Positions 19,155 to 29,014 of a stretch of DNA of 49,653 bases are shown piece by piece; the first letter of the stretch is position 1; every line of letters begins with the position of its first letter. Source of the DNA: Acinetobacter sp. (GTDB lineage Bacteria; Pseudomonadota; Gammaproteobacteria; Pseudomonadales; Moraxellaceae); assembly GCA_031277915.1 (NCBI GenBank), contig JAITLL010000074.1, positions 1-49,653 of the forward strand. The letters run 5' to 3'. A program made the position numbers and the translations under genes. The notes beneath the pieces are model-generated. The model was not told the origin of the DNA. It was given only the letters and a program-made list of their open reading frames with translations, and made no database searches.

Positions 19155-20010
19155 AATAAAAGCCCCTTTAGTATCTATTGTTATTCCATGTTATAACCAT
19201 GTAGATTATGTGCAAGGCTGTATTCAAAGCATAATTGATCAGACTTATCAAAATATTGAACTTATTATTATTGATGACGGTTCAAAAGATGAATCTGTTT
19301 TAAAGATAAAGGAAATGTTAGAAAAATGTGAGAATCGATTTTCTCGTTTTGAATTCAGACATCGACCAAATAAAGGACTGAGCGCCACATTAAATGAGGC
19401 ATTGAAGTGGTGTCAGGGAGAATATTTTGCGACATTAGCTTCAGATGATAAAATTTTTAACTATAAAATAATGAAGCAGGTCAATTATTTAGAAGATAGT
19501 AAAGACTTTGTTGCAATGTTTGGTGCTGTTGAGTTGATTGATGAAAATAATAAGAGGGTTGGTGAAATTAGACAACCTGATAAAATATTTACCTTTAATG
19601 ATTTAATATATACTGATCGATTTTTGCCTGCCCCAACTCAAATGATTCGTTTAGATGCCCTAAAAAGAGTGGGTGGGTTTATAGATGGCATGATCATTGA
19701 AGATTGGTATATATACTTAAAACTTTTAGAAACTGGTAATAAGATTCTATATAAAGATGAATTATATTCATATTATAGAACACATCAAGGTAATACCTTT
19801 TCTAATCCCTATAAAATGGCAATAGGGCGTTTGCAAGTTTTAAATGAATTTAAACAACACGAGTTATTTAAAAAAGCATATATAAAAGTTTGTTGGGATA
19901 ATGCGTTTGAAACACTAATTTTAGATTTTAAGCTTTCAATAACAGTATTGCTAGCCAGACTTTTTCATAAATTGAAAATGATTGTTAATAAAGTATTTGG
20001 AAGTAGATGA
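19147..20010 (+). CDS. Family 2-type glycosyltransferase
   Basis: A 287-residue GT-A fold enzyme starts with VSIVIPCYNHVDYVQGCIQSI. It has the nucleotide-binding IIDDGSKDES, the metal-binding ASDDK at about residues 98-102 and a later IEDWYIY with the likely catalytic acid. The C-terminus is basic with a hydrophobic patch, typical of peripheral membrane enzymes. It should add one sugar to the growing K unit on the cytoplasmic side. Donor and linkage cannot be told. It overlaps wzx by eight bases. Confidence 0.85.
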   Translation: MSEIKAPLVSIVIPCYNHVDYVQGCIQSIIDQTYQNIELIIIDDGSKDESVLKIKEMLEKCENRFSRFEFRHRPNKGLSATLNEALKWCQGEYFATLASDDKIFNYKIMKQVNYLEDSKDFVAMFGAVELIDENNKRVGEIRQPDKIFTFNDLIYTDRFLPAPTQMIRLDALKRVGGFIDGMIIEDWYIYLKLLETGNKILYKDELYSYYRTHQGNTFSNPYKMAIGRLQVLNEFKQHELFKKAYIKVCWDNAFETLILDFKLSITVLLARLFHKLKMIVNKVFGSR

Positions 20011-20011
20011 T

Positions 20012-21091
20012 ATGAAAAATATTTGCTTTTTAATAGGTGATATAAATCATTCTGGTGGTACAGAAAGAGTGACCACATTAATTGCTAATAATCTTATTGA
20101 AAAATATAAAGTACATATATTGTCTTTATCAGGTGGCGAGAATCCTTTTTTTGAACAAAATAAAGCAATTATTAATGATAGACTTTTTTCAGAAAAAGTT
20201 TCAATGAGGAGAAATTTTTTTCAAACAGTCTATAAAATTAGAAAATATATAAATGATAATAAAATAGATACATTAATTATAGTGGATAGTATAAGTTGTG
20301 TTTTTAGTGTACCTGCTTGTATTGGATTAAATATTAAACATATTTGTTGGGAGCATTTTAATTTAAAAGTTAATTTAGGCTCTTCATTTAGGACTTTAGG
20401 ACGTTGGATGGCTGCAAAATGGTGTGACAAAATTGTTACACTAACTAATAGAGATAAAAATTTTTGGAATAAAAAATTCAATTTAGAAAAAGAAAAAAAA
20501 GTTATTGCGATTGCAAATCCTAGCCCTTACCAATTACAAGATAATCAGCCCAGTTTAGACAGTAAAACTATTTTATGTGTAGGGCGTTTAACATATCAAA
20601 AAGGATTTGATCTACTTATTCCTGCTTGGGCTGAAATTGAAAAAGCTTTAGTTGGTTGGAAAATTGTGATTGTTGGAACTGGGGAAGATGAAGATGATCT
20701 AAAACAAATGGCTAGAAATTACAATGTTGAAGGTTCTATGGATTTTGTAGGACAACAAAAAGATATGAGTCAGTTTTATAATAAAGCTTCTTTTTTTTGT
20801 ATGAGTTCAAGATTTGAAGGGCTACCTATGGTTTTGTTAGAAGCCAGAAGTTATAAATTACCTATAGTTTCTTTTGATTGCGATACCGGCCCAGCAGAAG
20901 TGATAGAAGATGGAAAAGATGGCTTTTTAGCACAAGCTGATAATTTACATGATTTTAGCCAAAAAATTTTAAAAATGGCTAAAATGGACGAAAATACTTT
21001 TTTGAATTTTGTAGAAAGTTCGAAAAGTACTTCAAATCGTTTTCAAATTCAAAATATCATTAATTTATGGATTGAGTTAGTAAGCCAATGA
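20012..21091 (+). CDS. Family 4-type glycosyltransferase
   Basis: From ATG 20012 the protein has 359 residues starting MKNICFLIGDINHSGGTERV. GGAAG at 19999-20003 supports this start over the ATG at 19982. It is a GT-B fold, retaining type: HSGGTERV near the N-terminus, LCVGRLTYQKGFDLLIPAW at the start of the second domain, and RFEGLPMVLLEA with the E-x7-E motif. D-C-D-T-G-P-A-E-V-I-E-D-G follows. It probably adds a sugar in the K unit. Codon and base use is very AT-rich. Its end overlaps wzy by four bases (ATGA). Confidence 0.87.
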   Translation: MKNICFLIGDINHSGGTERVTTLIANNLIEKYKVHILSLSGGENPFFEQNKAIINDRLFSEKVSMRRNFFQTVYKIRKYINDNKIDTLIIVDSISCVFSVPACIGLNIKHICWEHFNLKVNLGSSFRTLGRWMAAKWCDKIVTLTNRDKNFWNKKFNLEKEKKVIAIANPSPYQLQDNQPSLDSKTILCVGRLTYQKGFDLLIPAWAEIEKALVGWKIVIVGTGEDEDDLKQMARNYNVEGSMDFVGQQKDMSQFYNKASFFCMSSRFEGLPMVLLEARSYKLPIVSFDCDTGPAEVIEDGKDGFLAQADNLHDFSQKILKMAKMDENTFLNFVESSKSTSNRFQIQNIINLWIELVSQ

Positions 21092-22218
21092 TCCAGTTAA
21101 AACGAGAGCCTAGCATATTTTTCTTATGTGCTTTATTTTTTTGCTTTACATTAGATGTACAAGCTCCTCTTGCCTTTTACGGAACGCAGTTTATTGGATT
21201 ATCAATTTTAACTTTGTGTCGATTTTATATTTATCCCTATATAAAATTAGATATTGTTAAAATTTTAATTTTATCTATCGTCCTCTTAGAGATTCTTTGT
21301 TTTTTACAATATTTATATATTCAGCAAGCAATTTTAATACTCGTATATCAAAAAGTCGTTTTCCTTATATCTGTCGCTTTATTAATGTATGATTATATTA
21401 TTAAGGCAAATATAGATACCTTGCGAAAATCTATTGCATTTTATATTTGTTTTTTATCATTTATAGTGATTGCCCAATTTTTTGCTTTTTATTTTTTAGG
21501 AGTAGACCGTAGTTTATTAGATTTTGGTATTTTATTAGGTGGAGAGGAGTCGCGCACTTGGTATGTTGGTGATTGGATGTATAGACCAACAGGTATAACA
21601 TCTGAACCAGCAGTTTTTGTTGGAGTCCAATTTGGTTTATTAACTTTACAGTATTTTGTTGATAAAAATGCTAAATTTTCCAGAGTGTTAGGTATTCTGT
21701 CGCTTACACTTTCTATGTCATTCTTGGGTTTAATTTTATCAGCGTTATATCTTATTATTATTTATTCAAAAAATATTCAAAACTATATTTTTGGTGGAAT
21801 TGCAATTTTTATTTTTTATTTATTTAGTTTTGAGATGATTAACGAGAGGATTCAGCGTTTTAATGATGGAGATGATGGAAGTAATAATGTAAAGTTGCAA
21901 GCAATACAATATTTTTTTTCAGACTTTAATATGGTTGTTGGGGGGTATGGGTTTCTTTTTCCATCTAAAAACGCACCTCAGTTTTATGATGCGTTATTAG
22001 ATTTAACTTTCTATTTAAATACTATCACAGTATTTGGTGTTTTAATCGGCTCTTTCCTTCTTGTTTTATTTTTTTATTTATTATTTAGGTCAAACACCAC
22101 AGTTAAAGAAAAACTGTTGATTTGTTTGTCATTGATAAAACTTTCTAATCCCTCAGTATTATTTTTTGCATGTTTTGTATTACTTTGTTTTTCAATTTTG
22201 AATAAGAGAAATTTTTAA
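21088..22218 (+). CDS. wzy: Capsule repeat-unit polymerase Wzy
   Basis: This 376-residue protein has about 10 hydrophobic segments and a large periplasmic loop. The loop region (SRTWYVGDWMYRPTGITSEPAVFVGVQFG, about residues 150-180) has the R-P-x-G-x-x-x-E-P pattern common in Wzy. It should join K units at the periplasmic face. The family has little sequence conservation, so the call rests on topology, position among glycosyltransferases and the presence of Wzx and Wzc. It is the only polymerase candidate in the locus. Confidence 0.85.
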   Translation: MIQLKREPSIFFLCALFFCFTLDVQAPLAFYGTQFIGLSILTLCRFYIYPYIKLDIVKILILSIVLLEILCFLQYLYIQQAILILVYQKVVFLISVALLMYDYIIKANIDTLRKSIAFYICFLSFIVIAQFFAFYFLGVDRSLLDFGILLGGEESRTWYVGDWMYRPTGITSEPAVFVGVQFGLLTLQYFVDKNAKFSRVLGILSLTLSMSFLGLILSALYLIIIYSKNIQNYIFGGIAIFIFYLFSFEMINERIQRFNDGDDGSNNVKLQAIQYFFSDFNMVVGGYGFLFPSKNAPQFYDALLDLTFYLNTITVFGVLIGSFLLVLFFYLLFRSNTTVKEKLLICLSLIKLSNPSVLFFACFVLLCFSILNKRNF

Positions 22219-22219
22219 G

Positions 22220-23323
22220 ATGAAAATACTGTATTTAATTACAGGTCTTGGCGGGGGCGGTGCTGAAAAAGTAGTAGCTGACCTTGCTGATCAAATGCAT
22301 TTGCGAGGGCATCATGTAAAAATAGCTTATTTAAAGGGTGAAGCTATTGTTAAGCCGCAGTCTGCTAACATTGAATTAATTTGTTTGGAATTAAATAAAA
22401 TAATACAGTTTGGTAGTGCTTTTAAAAATTTTAAAACTATTATTGAAAATTTTAAACCTGACGTTGTGCATGCACATATGGTACATGCAAATATATTTGC
22501 GAGATTAGCTCGTAAATATATATCTTTTCCTCGTTTAATTTGCACGGCTCATAGTAATAATGAGGGTGGGCGCTTAAGAATGCTTGCATATAGGTTAACG
22601 CATGGTTTAGCAGATATGACTACAAATGTAAGTCGACAGGCATGTGAAAGCTTTGAAAGTTTTAGAGCTGTCCCTCAAGGTGCTATTTTCACTGTTTACA
22701 ATGGTATTGATCTTAAAAAATTTAATTACTCAGAACAGGTTCGTATTCAAACTAGAAAATTATTAAAAATAGAAGATCATACATTAATGTTTCTAGCAGT
22801 AGGACGTTTTCATGAAGCTAAAAACTATCCTTTATTAATTAATGCTTTTGAAGAGTTTGTACATACTATTTCTAATACGAAAGATAGTATTGCTGCTAAA
22901 TTATATATTGCTGGTGATGGAGAACTCCGTTCTGTTATTGAGGAGTTAATTGAAAAATATCAGCTCGAAGAAAAGGTTATTTTGTTAGGTCGTAGAGATG
23001 ATATTCCTGCTTTAATGTGTGCATCAGATTATTTTGTTCTATCGTCCGCTTATGAAGGTTTTGGACTAGTAGTTGCTGAAGCAATGGCTTGTAATAACTT
23101 TGTAATAGCAACCGACTGCGGTGGTGTGTCAGAAGTGATGGGCGGAACAGGCTTATTAGTTAATTCTCAGGAAAAAGATAAACTAGCAAGTGCATTTTTT
23201 ACTGCAAGCCAGTTAAGTGGTGAGGAGATAGCTCAAAATAATATTCGGGCAATAAAGTATATTAATGAAAAATTTAATCTCGATAATATTGTAAATCAGT
23301 GGTTAAGTATTTATGCAAAATAA
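22220..23323 (+). CDS. Family 4-type glycosyltransferase
   Basis: A 367-residue GT-B enzyme starts MKILYLITGLGGGGAEKVVADLA, a glycine-rich start typical of GT4. The C-terminal half has FLAVGRFHEAKNYPLLINAF, GRRDDIPALM, and YEGFGLVVAEAMAC with the E-x7-E donor-site motif. ATDCGGVSEVMGG follows. It should add one K-unit sugar. The ATG is one base after the wzy stop, and the gene overlaps its follower by 11 bases. Confidence 0.88.
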   Translation: MKILYLITGLGGGGAEKVVADLADQMHLRGHHVKIAYLKGEAIVKPQSANIELICLELNKIIQFGSAFKNFKTIIENFKPDVVHAHMVHANIFARLARKYISFPRLICTAHSNNEGGRLRMLAYRLTHGLADMTTNVSRQACESFESFRAVPQGAIFTVYNGIDLKKFNYSEQVRIQTRKLLKIEDHTLMFLAVGRFHEAKNYPLLINAFEEFVHTISNTKDSIAAKLYIAGDGELRSVIEELIEKYQLEEKVILLGRRDDIPALMCASDYFVLSSAYEGFGLVVAEAMACNNFVIATDCGGVSEVMGGTGLLVNSQEKDKLASAFFTASQLSGEEIAQNNIRAIKYINEKFNLDNIVNQWLSIYAK

Positions 23324-24470
23324 AAAAATCGCTCTTATTGGTACCACTGGTTCAAGTTTTTATGGTTTTCGGGCCGATTTAATAAAAACTCTAGTTGCCA
23401 ATGGCCATCAAGTATATGCTTTCACTTCTGAATATACGGAAGACTGTTTAGAAAAAATTAAAGCTTTAGGTGCTGAACCAATTACTTATCAGTTAAGTCG
23501 AGGTGGATTAAATCCTTTTGCTGATATTGCATCCACATATCAGCTTATTCGTAAAATAAAAAAAATTAAGCCAGATATTGTTTTTTCATATTTTGCTAAG
23601 CCTGTTATCTATGGGACATTAGCTGCGAGCTTTGCAAAGGTACCCCATATTGTTGGTATGCTTGAAGGGCTTGGATATACCTTTACAGCACAGCCAGAAG
23701 GTCAAAGTAGTAAAACGAAACTTATTCGTAATATTCAGGTTTTATTATATCGATTAGCCTTTCCAAGACTGGATGATATGATTTTTTTAAATCCTGATGA
23801 TGAAAAAGATCTTATACATACATATACTTTACCAGTTAAAAAGGTACATATTCTGGGTGGCATAGGTTTAGACTTGAAAGAGTATAGTTACAGCCCTGCT
23901 CCAATAGATCCTGTAAATTTTTTATTTATTGGGCGTTTGTTGAAAGAAAAGGGTATATTTGAATTTATTGATGCAATTAAAATTGTAAAACATAAACATC
24001 CTAACACAAAGTTTACAATACTGGGTGGTTTAGACACGCAGAATATGGGAGCATTGTCGAGGTCTGAGTTAGATGAACTGATCGCAGAAGGATTATTTGA
24101 ATATCCTGGTCATGTTTCTAATGTAAAAGATTGGATCGCCAACTCAAGTGTATTTGTACTTCCATCTTATAGAGAAGGCGTACCACGAAGCACACAAGAA
24201 GCTATGGCGATAGGACGTCCTATTATTACAACAGATGTTCCTGGGTGTAGAGAAACGGTAGTTGATAATGTGAATGGCTTTATTGTTCCTTGTTGGGACG
24301 CTGAAGCTCTAGCAAAAAAAATGTGCTTTTTTATTGAGGAGCCATCCCATATAAATCTTATGGGGCTAGAAAGTGTGAAAATGGCCCATCAAAAGTTTGA
24401 TGCTGAAAAAGTAAATAATAGATTATTCGAAATCATGGGTTTAAATAGTTCTTATGAAAAGATTGGTTGA
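23313..24470 (+). CDS. Family 4-type glycosyltransferase next to itrA
   Basis: A 385-residue GT-B enzyme with KIALIGTTGSSFYGFRADLI at the N-terminus. It also has FSYFAKPVIYGTLAA, FIGRLLKEKGIFEFIDA, and REGVPRSTQEAMAIGRPIITTDVPGCRETV, which has the E-x7-E donor motif. This last segment is typical of the subgroup that often acts early, on an undecaprenyl-linked HexNAc. Its position directly before itrA also fits transfer of the second sugar, but this is inference. It overlaps itrA by 17 bases. Confidence 0.87.
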   Translation: MQNKKIALIGTTGSSFYGFRADLIKTLVANGHQVYAFTSEYTEDCLEKIKALGAEPITYQLSRGGLNPFADIASTYQLIRKIKKIKPDIVFSYFAKPVIYGTLAASFAKVPHIVGMLEGLGYTFTAQPEGQSSKTKLIRNIQVLLYRLAFPRLDDMIFLNPDDEKDLIHTYTLPVKKVHILGGIGLDLKEYSYSPAPIDPVNFLFIGRLLKEKGIFEFIDAIKIVKHKHPNTKFTILGGLDTQNMGALSRSELDELIAEGLFEYPGHVSNVKDWIANSSVFVLPSYREGVPRSTQEAMAIGRPIITTDVPGCRETVVDNVNGFIVPCWDAEALAKKMCFFIEEPSHINLMGLESVKMAHQKFDAEKVNNRLFEIMGLNSSYEKIG

Positions 24471-25068
24471 TATTTTCATTGCTACAATAGCCTTACTCCT
24501 TCTATCTCCTATTTTTATAATAGTAGGTTACAAGGTAAGAAAGAATTTAGGTTCACCTGTTTTCTTTCTTCAAGAAAGACCAGGCAAAGACGGCAAAATT
24601 TTTAAAATGATTAAGTTTCGGTCAATGAAAGATGCTTTAGATAAGAATGGAAATCTTTTGCCGGATGAGGAAAGAATCACACCTTTTGGGCAGAAATTGC
24701 GTTCTACTACTCTAGATGAAATGCCGCAGCTTATTAATGTTCTAAAAGGTGATATGAGTATTGTTGGACCACGTCCTCAGCTTGCCGATTTTATGAAGCA
24801 CTATACCCCACGACAGATGCGTCGTCATGAGGTCAGACCAGGAATGACAGGCCTTGCTCAAGTGAGTGGGCGAAATAATTTAAGCTGGGAAGAGAAATTC
24901 GAGTTAGATGTTGAATATGTTGAGACTCATAATATCTTGTTAGACTTTAAGATTATGGCAAAAACAGTTCTGGTTATGTTGAAAAAAGAAGGTATTAACG
25001 CACCAGATCAGTTAGTAGGGGCAAGTCGTTTTTCTGGTTCTCCAAAAAAAGATGAAGTACAGTATTAA
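24454..25068 (+). CDS. itrA: Initiating glycosyl-1-phosphate transferase ItrA
   Basis: ItrA starts the K unit by moving a sugar-1-phosphate to undecaprenyl phosphate. The 204-residue protein is a small monotopic (PglC-like) transferase with one N-terminal re-entrant hydrophobic helix (residues 7-25). Its motifs are KFRSM (54-58), the catalytic D88-E89 pair in LDEMPQLINVLKGDMSIVGPRP, and VRPGMTGLAQVSGRN. The first sugar is usually a HexNAc (GalNAc or GlcNAc) or QuiNAc4NAc in this genus; which one cannot be told here. It ends the variable part of the locus. Confidence 0.93.
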   Translation: MKRLVDIFIATIALLLLSPIFIIVGYKVRKNLGSPVFFLQERPGKDGKIFKMIKFRSMKDALDKNGNLLPDEERITPFGQKLRSTTLDEMPQLINVLKGDMSIVGPRPQLADFMKHYTPRQMRRHEVRPGMTGLAQVSGRNNLSWEEKFELDVEYVETHNILLDFKIMAKTVLVMLKKEGINAPDQLVGASRFSGSPKKDEVQY

Positions 25069-25093
25069 TTGTTAGTTAAATAAAGTTAGCAGC

Positions 25094-25969
25094 ATGATTA
25101 AAAAAGCAGTTCTACCAGTGGCCGGTTTAGGTACACGTTTTTTACCCGCAAGTAAGTCTATTCCTAAGGAAATGGTTACTGTTGTTGATCGTCCAGCTAT
25201 TGAGTATGTAGTGCGTGAAGCGGTAGAAGCAGGAATTGAACAAATTATTTTGGTTACTCATTCTTCGAAGTCTTCAATTGAAAATTATTTTGATCGAAAC
25301 TTTGAGTTGGAGACAATCTTAGAACAAAAGAAGAAAATTGATTTACTTGCGGAGATTGTCAATATTGTGCCAGCTCATGTGAGCGTTGTAAGTGTAAGAC
25401 AACCCCAACCTTTAGGCCTCGGGCATGCTGTTTTGTGTGCGAAAAGTGTAGTGGGTCAAGACGATTTTGTTGTGTTATTGCCAGATGTATTGGTGAAAGA
25501 TAGCTCAGGACAGAATGATTTGTCACGTATGATTTCTCGTTATGATGAAAGTAAAGCGGCTCAGATCATGGTTGAAGCAGTGCCCGATCACTTGGTGGAT
25601 CAATACGGTATTGTTGATGTTGCAAAAAAACCGAATGAAGGTGAGAGCATTGCCATGCAGGGTATTGTTGAAAAACCTACTGTAGGTTCTGCTCCATCGA
25701 ATTTATCGGTAGTTGGTCGCTACGTTTTGCCTGCAAAAATTATGCAATTACTTGAAAAGACACCTAAAGGTGCGGGTAATGAAATTCAATTAACAGATGC
25801 GATTGCGATGTTACAACAAACTGATGTGGTAGAAGCCTATCGTATGCAAGGACAAACCTTTGATTGTGGTAGTAAGCTTGGCTATTTAAAAGCTGTTTTA
25901 CATTACGGTGTTGAACACCCTAAATTGGGAAATGATTTTAAACAGTTGATTCAAGAACTTGAATTATAA
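25094..25969 (+). CDS. galU: UTP-glucose-1-phosphate uridylyltransferase
   Basis: GalU makes UDP-glucose from UTP and glucose-1-phosphate, feeding Gne1 (UDP-galactose) and the annotated Ugd. The 291-residue length is normal. The GLGTRFLPASKSIPKEM nucleotide-binding motif, RQPQPLGLGHAVLCA, and LPDVLVKD are seen, with CGSKLGYLKA near the C-terminus. It is 25 bases after itrA and begins the conserved sugar-precursor block. Confidence 0.96.
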   Translation: MIKKAVLPVAGLGTRFLPASKSIPKEMVTVVDRPAIEYVVREAVEAGIEQIILVTHSSKSSIENYFDRNFELETILEQKKKIDLLAEIVNIVPAHVSVVSVRQPQPLGLGHAVLCAKSVVGQDDFVVLLPDVLVKDSSGQNDLSRMISRYDESKAAQIMVEAVPDHLVDQYGIVDVAKKPNEGESIAMQGIVEKPTVGSAPSNLSVVGRYVLPAKIMQLLEKTPKGAGNEIQLTDAIAMLQQTDVVEAYRMQGQTFDCGSKLGYLKAVLHYGVEHPKLGNDFKQLIQELEL

Positions 25970-26030
25970 AATTTTGTAGCTCAACTCAAATATTTGTAAA
26001 AATTAATGAAGATGTGAGCTGTTCAATATA

Positions 26031-26055
26031 TTCTCTTCCTGTAATAGGAAGAGAA
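26031..26055. repeat. Perfect 10-bp hairpin in the galU-ugd gap
   Basis: TTCTCTTCCT and AGGAAGAGAA pair perfectly around a GTAAT loop, 30 bases before ugd. No T tract follows, so it does not look like a normal terminator. It could be an mRNA stabiliser, a processing site or a protein site. Confidence 0.55.
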
Positions 26056-26084
26056 TTCTATAGAATATTAAAATCAGGTGTACA

Positions 26085-27347
26085 ATGAAAATCGCGGTAT
26101 TTGGAACCACCTTGCACGCTGGTGTAATGGCAGCGTTATTAGCTGAATATGGTAATCAGATCTATTGGTGTACAAGTGTCACCTGTGAAGAGAATATATC
26201 TGTACTTTCATATCAAGATCAAGAAGTTAATCATTATTTAAATAAACAAAGAAAAGCAGGTTTTTTAACAGAGAGCCCTTTCTCTCAAATTCCTTTAGAT
26301 ATAGAAGTTTATTTATTTTGTTTTAGCCCGACACAAATAGACCTAGCTTTAAAAACAGTTGAAAAGTTAAGTGAACGTCCAATTGTTCATCCAAGGTTAA
26401 TGGTTAATGGTTCAACTTTTGGTTTACGTGGGACAGAAAAATTAAAGCAACATTTACCCAAAGATGAATGGGTTTATTTTCCTGACGTGATTCAGGAAGG
26501 TAATGCGATTAATAGTGTACTTAATGTGAAACATGTCATTGTTGGGGTTGAGTCGGACTCTGCTCAAGACACGATGCAAGAGTTATTACGCCCATTCTTC
26601 CGTTTTAGCTATCAATATTTATTCATGCCGATTTTAGATGCCGAATTTACCAAGCTTAGTATTTCAGGTATGTTGGCAACTCGAATTAGTTATATGAATG
26701 ATCTTGCCCTAGTTGCGGAAAAGTTGGGTATTGATATTGCAAATATAAAACATGGACTTGCTGCTGATACTCGTATTGGCGCAGCATACCTATCTGCAGG
26801 TGTTGGATTTGGTGGTGAAAATTTTTCACATGATATTTTAACACTTTCGAGTACGGTTTCTGAAACAGGTGTGAAAAGTCGACTTCTAGAACAAGTATGG
26901 GCGATTAATGAGCAACAAAAAGAAATTTTATTCCGTAAATTATGGAACTACTATCATTGTGACCTGAGTGGGAAAACCGTCGCAATTTGGGGGGCTTCAT
27001 TTAAAGAGAATACTCCAAGTACGCATAACTCACCTATTCATATTTTATTGGCTGCTTTATGGGCTCAAGGCGTAAAGGTGCGTTTACATGATCCGCAAGC
27101 TCTTGATGAAATTGCAAGTCTATATGGAAATCGTGAAGATCTGATTTTATGTGCTGATCAATATGATGCAGTACAAGGAGCACATGCTTTATGTCTAGTT
27201 ACGGCATGGAAGCAGTATTGGAGTCCTGATTTTAAACAGTTACAACAATTGATGCAGCATCCACTTATTTTGGATGGGCGTAATATTTATGATCCAGCAT
27301 ATGTGAAATCTAAAGGTTTTGCTTATGAAGGAGTAGGTCGATTATGA
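26085..27347 (+). CDS. ugd: UDP-glucose 6-dehydrogenase-family protein, active-site cysteine missing
   Basis: The 420-residue protein sits where Acinetobacter capsule loci carry ugd and has the family fold: an N-terminal domain from [13 protein letters not shown], a central [23 protein letters not shown] helix, and [22 protein letters not shown] in the C-terminal domain. Several key residues differ from active enzymes. At residues 241-250 the sequence is [10 protein letters not shown], where active UDP-glucose dehydrogenases have G-G-x-C-x-P-K-D. The nucleophile cysteine is therefore Asn246 and the lysine is His249. The G-x-G-Y-V-G Rossmann motif and the Asn in the central helix are also changed. 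It may be inactive on UDP-glucose or have another role. It overlaps gpi by four bases. Confidence 0.8.
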   Translation: MKIAVFGTTLHAGVMAALLAEYGNQIYWCTSVTCEENISVLSYQDQEVNHYLNKQRKAGFLTESPFSQIPLDIEVYLFCFSPTQIDLALKTVEKLSERPIVHPRLMVNGSTFGLRGTEKLKQHLPKDEWVYFPDVIQEGNAINSVLNVKHVIVGVESDSAQDTMQELLRPFFRFSYQYLFMPILDAEFTKLSISGMLATRISYMNDLALVAEKLGIDIANIKHGLAADTRIGAAYLSAGVGFGGENFSHDILTLSSTVSETGVKSRLLEQVWAINEQQKEILFRKLWNYYHCDLSGKTVAIWGASFKENTPSTHNSPIHILLAALWAQGVKVRLHDPQALDEIASLYGNREDLILCADQYDAVQGAHALCLVTAWKQYWSPDFKQLQQLMQHPLILDGRNIYDPAYVKSKGFAYEGVGRL

Positions 27348-29014
27348 GCAAATCTATCGAGAAGTTTCCTAAAGAGCTAGTTTCACCTATTGCACAGCTC
27401 CATTCTTTGGTCGAAAAAAGTTCAAAATCACATATAAAAGAATTATTCGCGACAGAGCCTGATCGATTTCAGAACTACTCTGTAAAGTTTGATCAATTGG
27501 TTTTTGATTATAGTAAGCACCGCGTGACTAAAAATGTTTTAGAGCAACTGGTAGCTTTAGCAAAAACTAAACAATTGAGTCACTGGATTGAACGGTTATT
27601 TTCTCAAGATAAAATTAACTGTACTGAACAGCGTGCGGCTATGCATTGGGCTTTACGTTTACCTTTAGAATATTCTAAATTTCCGGAATTAACTGAAAAA
27701 GTCCATAGTCAATTACAACGCATGTATGCGTTGGTCGAAAAAATCCATGCTGGACAATACCGTGGTGCTACAGGTGAAGTTATTCAGGATGTCGTTAATA
27801 TTGGGGTAGGTGGATCTGATTTAGGCCCTCAAATGGTGACCCATGCATTATCAGATTTTAAAGTAAAAACAGCTAAACCGCTCAATGTTCATTTCGTATC
27901 AACAATAGATGGTAGCCAGTTATCGGAATTGCTTCATCAGCTTCGTCCGGAAACGACTTTATTTATTATTTCTTCGAAGTCATTTGGCACGATTGATACT
28001 TTATCCAATGCACAAACAGTTCGACAATGGCTTGAAAAAGCGTTGGGTAAACATGAGCGGGTTGTAAAAAGCCATTTTATCGGTGTATCTACAAAAGCCG
28101 ACAAAATGTCAGATTGGGGAATTGCTCCTGAAAACCAATTATTACTTTGGGATTGGGTTGGCGGGCGTTATTCTCTTTGGTCGTGTATTGGTTTACCTAT
28201 TGCATTATCAGTTGGGGTTGATGGTTTTCAGCAGCTTTTAGCTGGAGCTCACGCTGTAGATGAACATTTTCAAAATACAAATTTTGAGCAGAATATTCCT
28301 GTTCTTATGGGATTGTTAGGCGTCTGGAATAATAATTTTTTAAATATTCAGACTCATGCTGTATTACCATATGATGGACGTTTAAAATATTTTGCGGCCT
28401 ATTTGCAACAGCTCGAAATGGAGTCTAATGGTAAATCAGTACAACGTACTGGACAAAAAGTTGAATTAGATACTTGTCCCATAGTATGGGGAGAAGTTGG
28501 ACCAAATGCTCAACATGCATTTTATCAGTTGCTTCATCAAGGAACTCAGGCTGTAAGTTGCGATTTTATCGCGCCTATACAACGTTATAACTCAGACCAT
28601 TTTACCTATGTAGAAAATGCTGAGGCATTAATTGAACAACATCATCTTGCACTTTCGAATTGTTTAGCACAATCGCGGTTGTTGGCTTTTGGTAATGAAG
28701 CGCTGGATGCGAAAGAGTTAGAAAATCTAGCTGTTTATAAGCAATATGAAGGAAACCAGCCAAGTTCAACATTACTCTTAAAAGAACTAAATCCTTATAG
28801 TTTAGGGATGTTGATTGCTTTATATGAGCATAAAGTGTTTGTTCAATCTGTAATCTGGAACATTAATCCGTTTGATCAATGGGGAGTCGAAAAAGGTAAA
28901 CAGATTGCTGATCAATTGCTACCGATTTTAAATGGTGTACAAAACGATCTTTCAACACTTGATGCTTCAACGCGTGGATTAATTAAAATTTTATTAGGAA
29001 AAATAGATGGCTAA
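27344..29014 (+). CDS. gpi: Glucose-6-phosphate isomerase
   Basis: Gpi interconverts glucose-6-phosphate and fructose-6-phosphate in the cytoplasm, linking gluconeogenesis to sugar-nucleotide supply. Acinetobacter lacks standard glycolysis from glucose, so the gene mainly serves synthesis of hexose precursors. The 556-residue protein has the family core: [68 protein letters not shown] and [12 protein letters not shown]. It overlaps ugd by four bases and gne1 by eight, so translation is probably coupled. Confidence 0.96.
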   Translation: MSKSIEKFPKELVSPIAQLHSLVEKSSKSHIKELFATEPDRFQNYSVKFDQLVFDYSKHRVTKNVLEQLVALAKTKQLSHWIERLFSQDKINCTEQRAAMHWALRLPLEYSKFPELTEKVHSQLQRMYALVEKIHAGQYRGATGEVIQDVVNIGVGGSDLGPQMVTHALSDFKVKTAKPLNVHFVSTIDGSQLSELLHQLRPETTLFIISSKSFGTIDTLSNAQTVRQWLEKALGKHERVVKSHFIGVSTKADKMSDWGIAPENQLLLWDWVGGRYSLWSCIGLPIALSVGVDGFQQLLAGAHAVDEHFQNTNFEQNIPVLMGLLGVWNNNFLNIQTHAVLPYDGRLKYFAAYLQQLEMESNGKSVQRTGQKVELDTCPIVWGEVGPNAQHAFYQLLHQGTQAVSCDFIAPIQRYNSDHFTYVENAEALIEQHHLALSNCLAQSRLLAFGNEALDAKELENLAVYKQYEGNQPSSTLLLKELNPYSLGMLIALYEHKVFVQSVIWNINPFDQWGVEKGKQIADQLLPILNGVQNDLSTLDASTRGLIKILLGKIDG

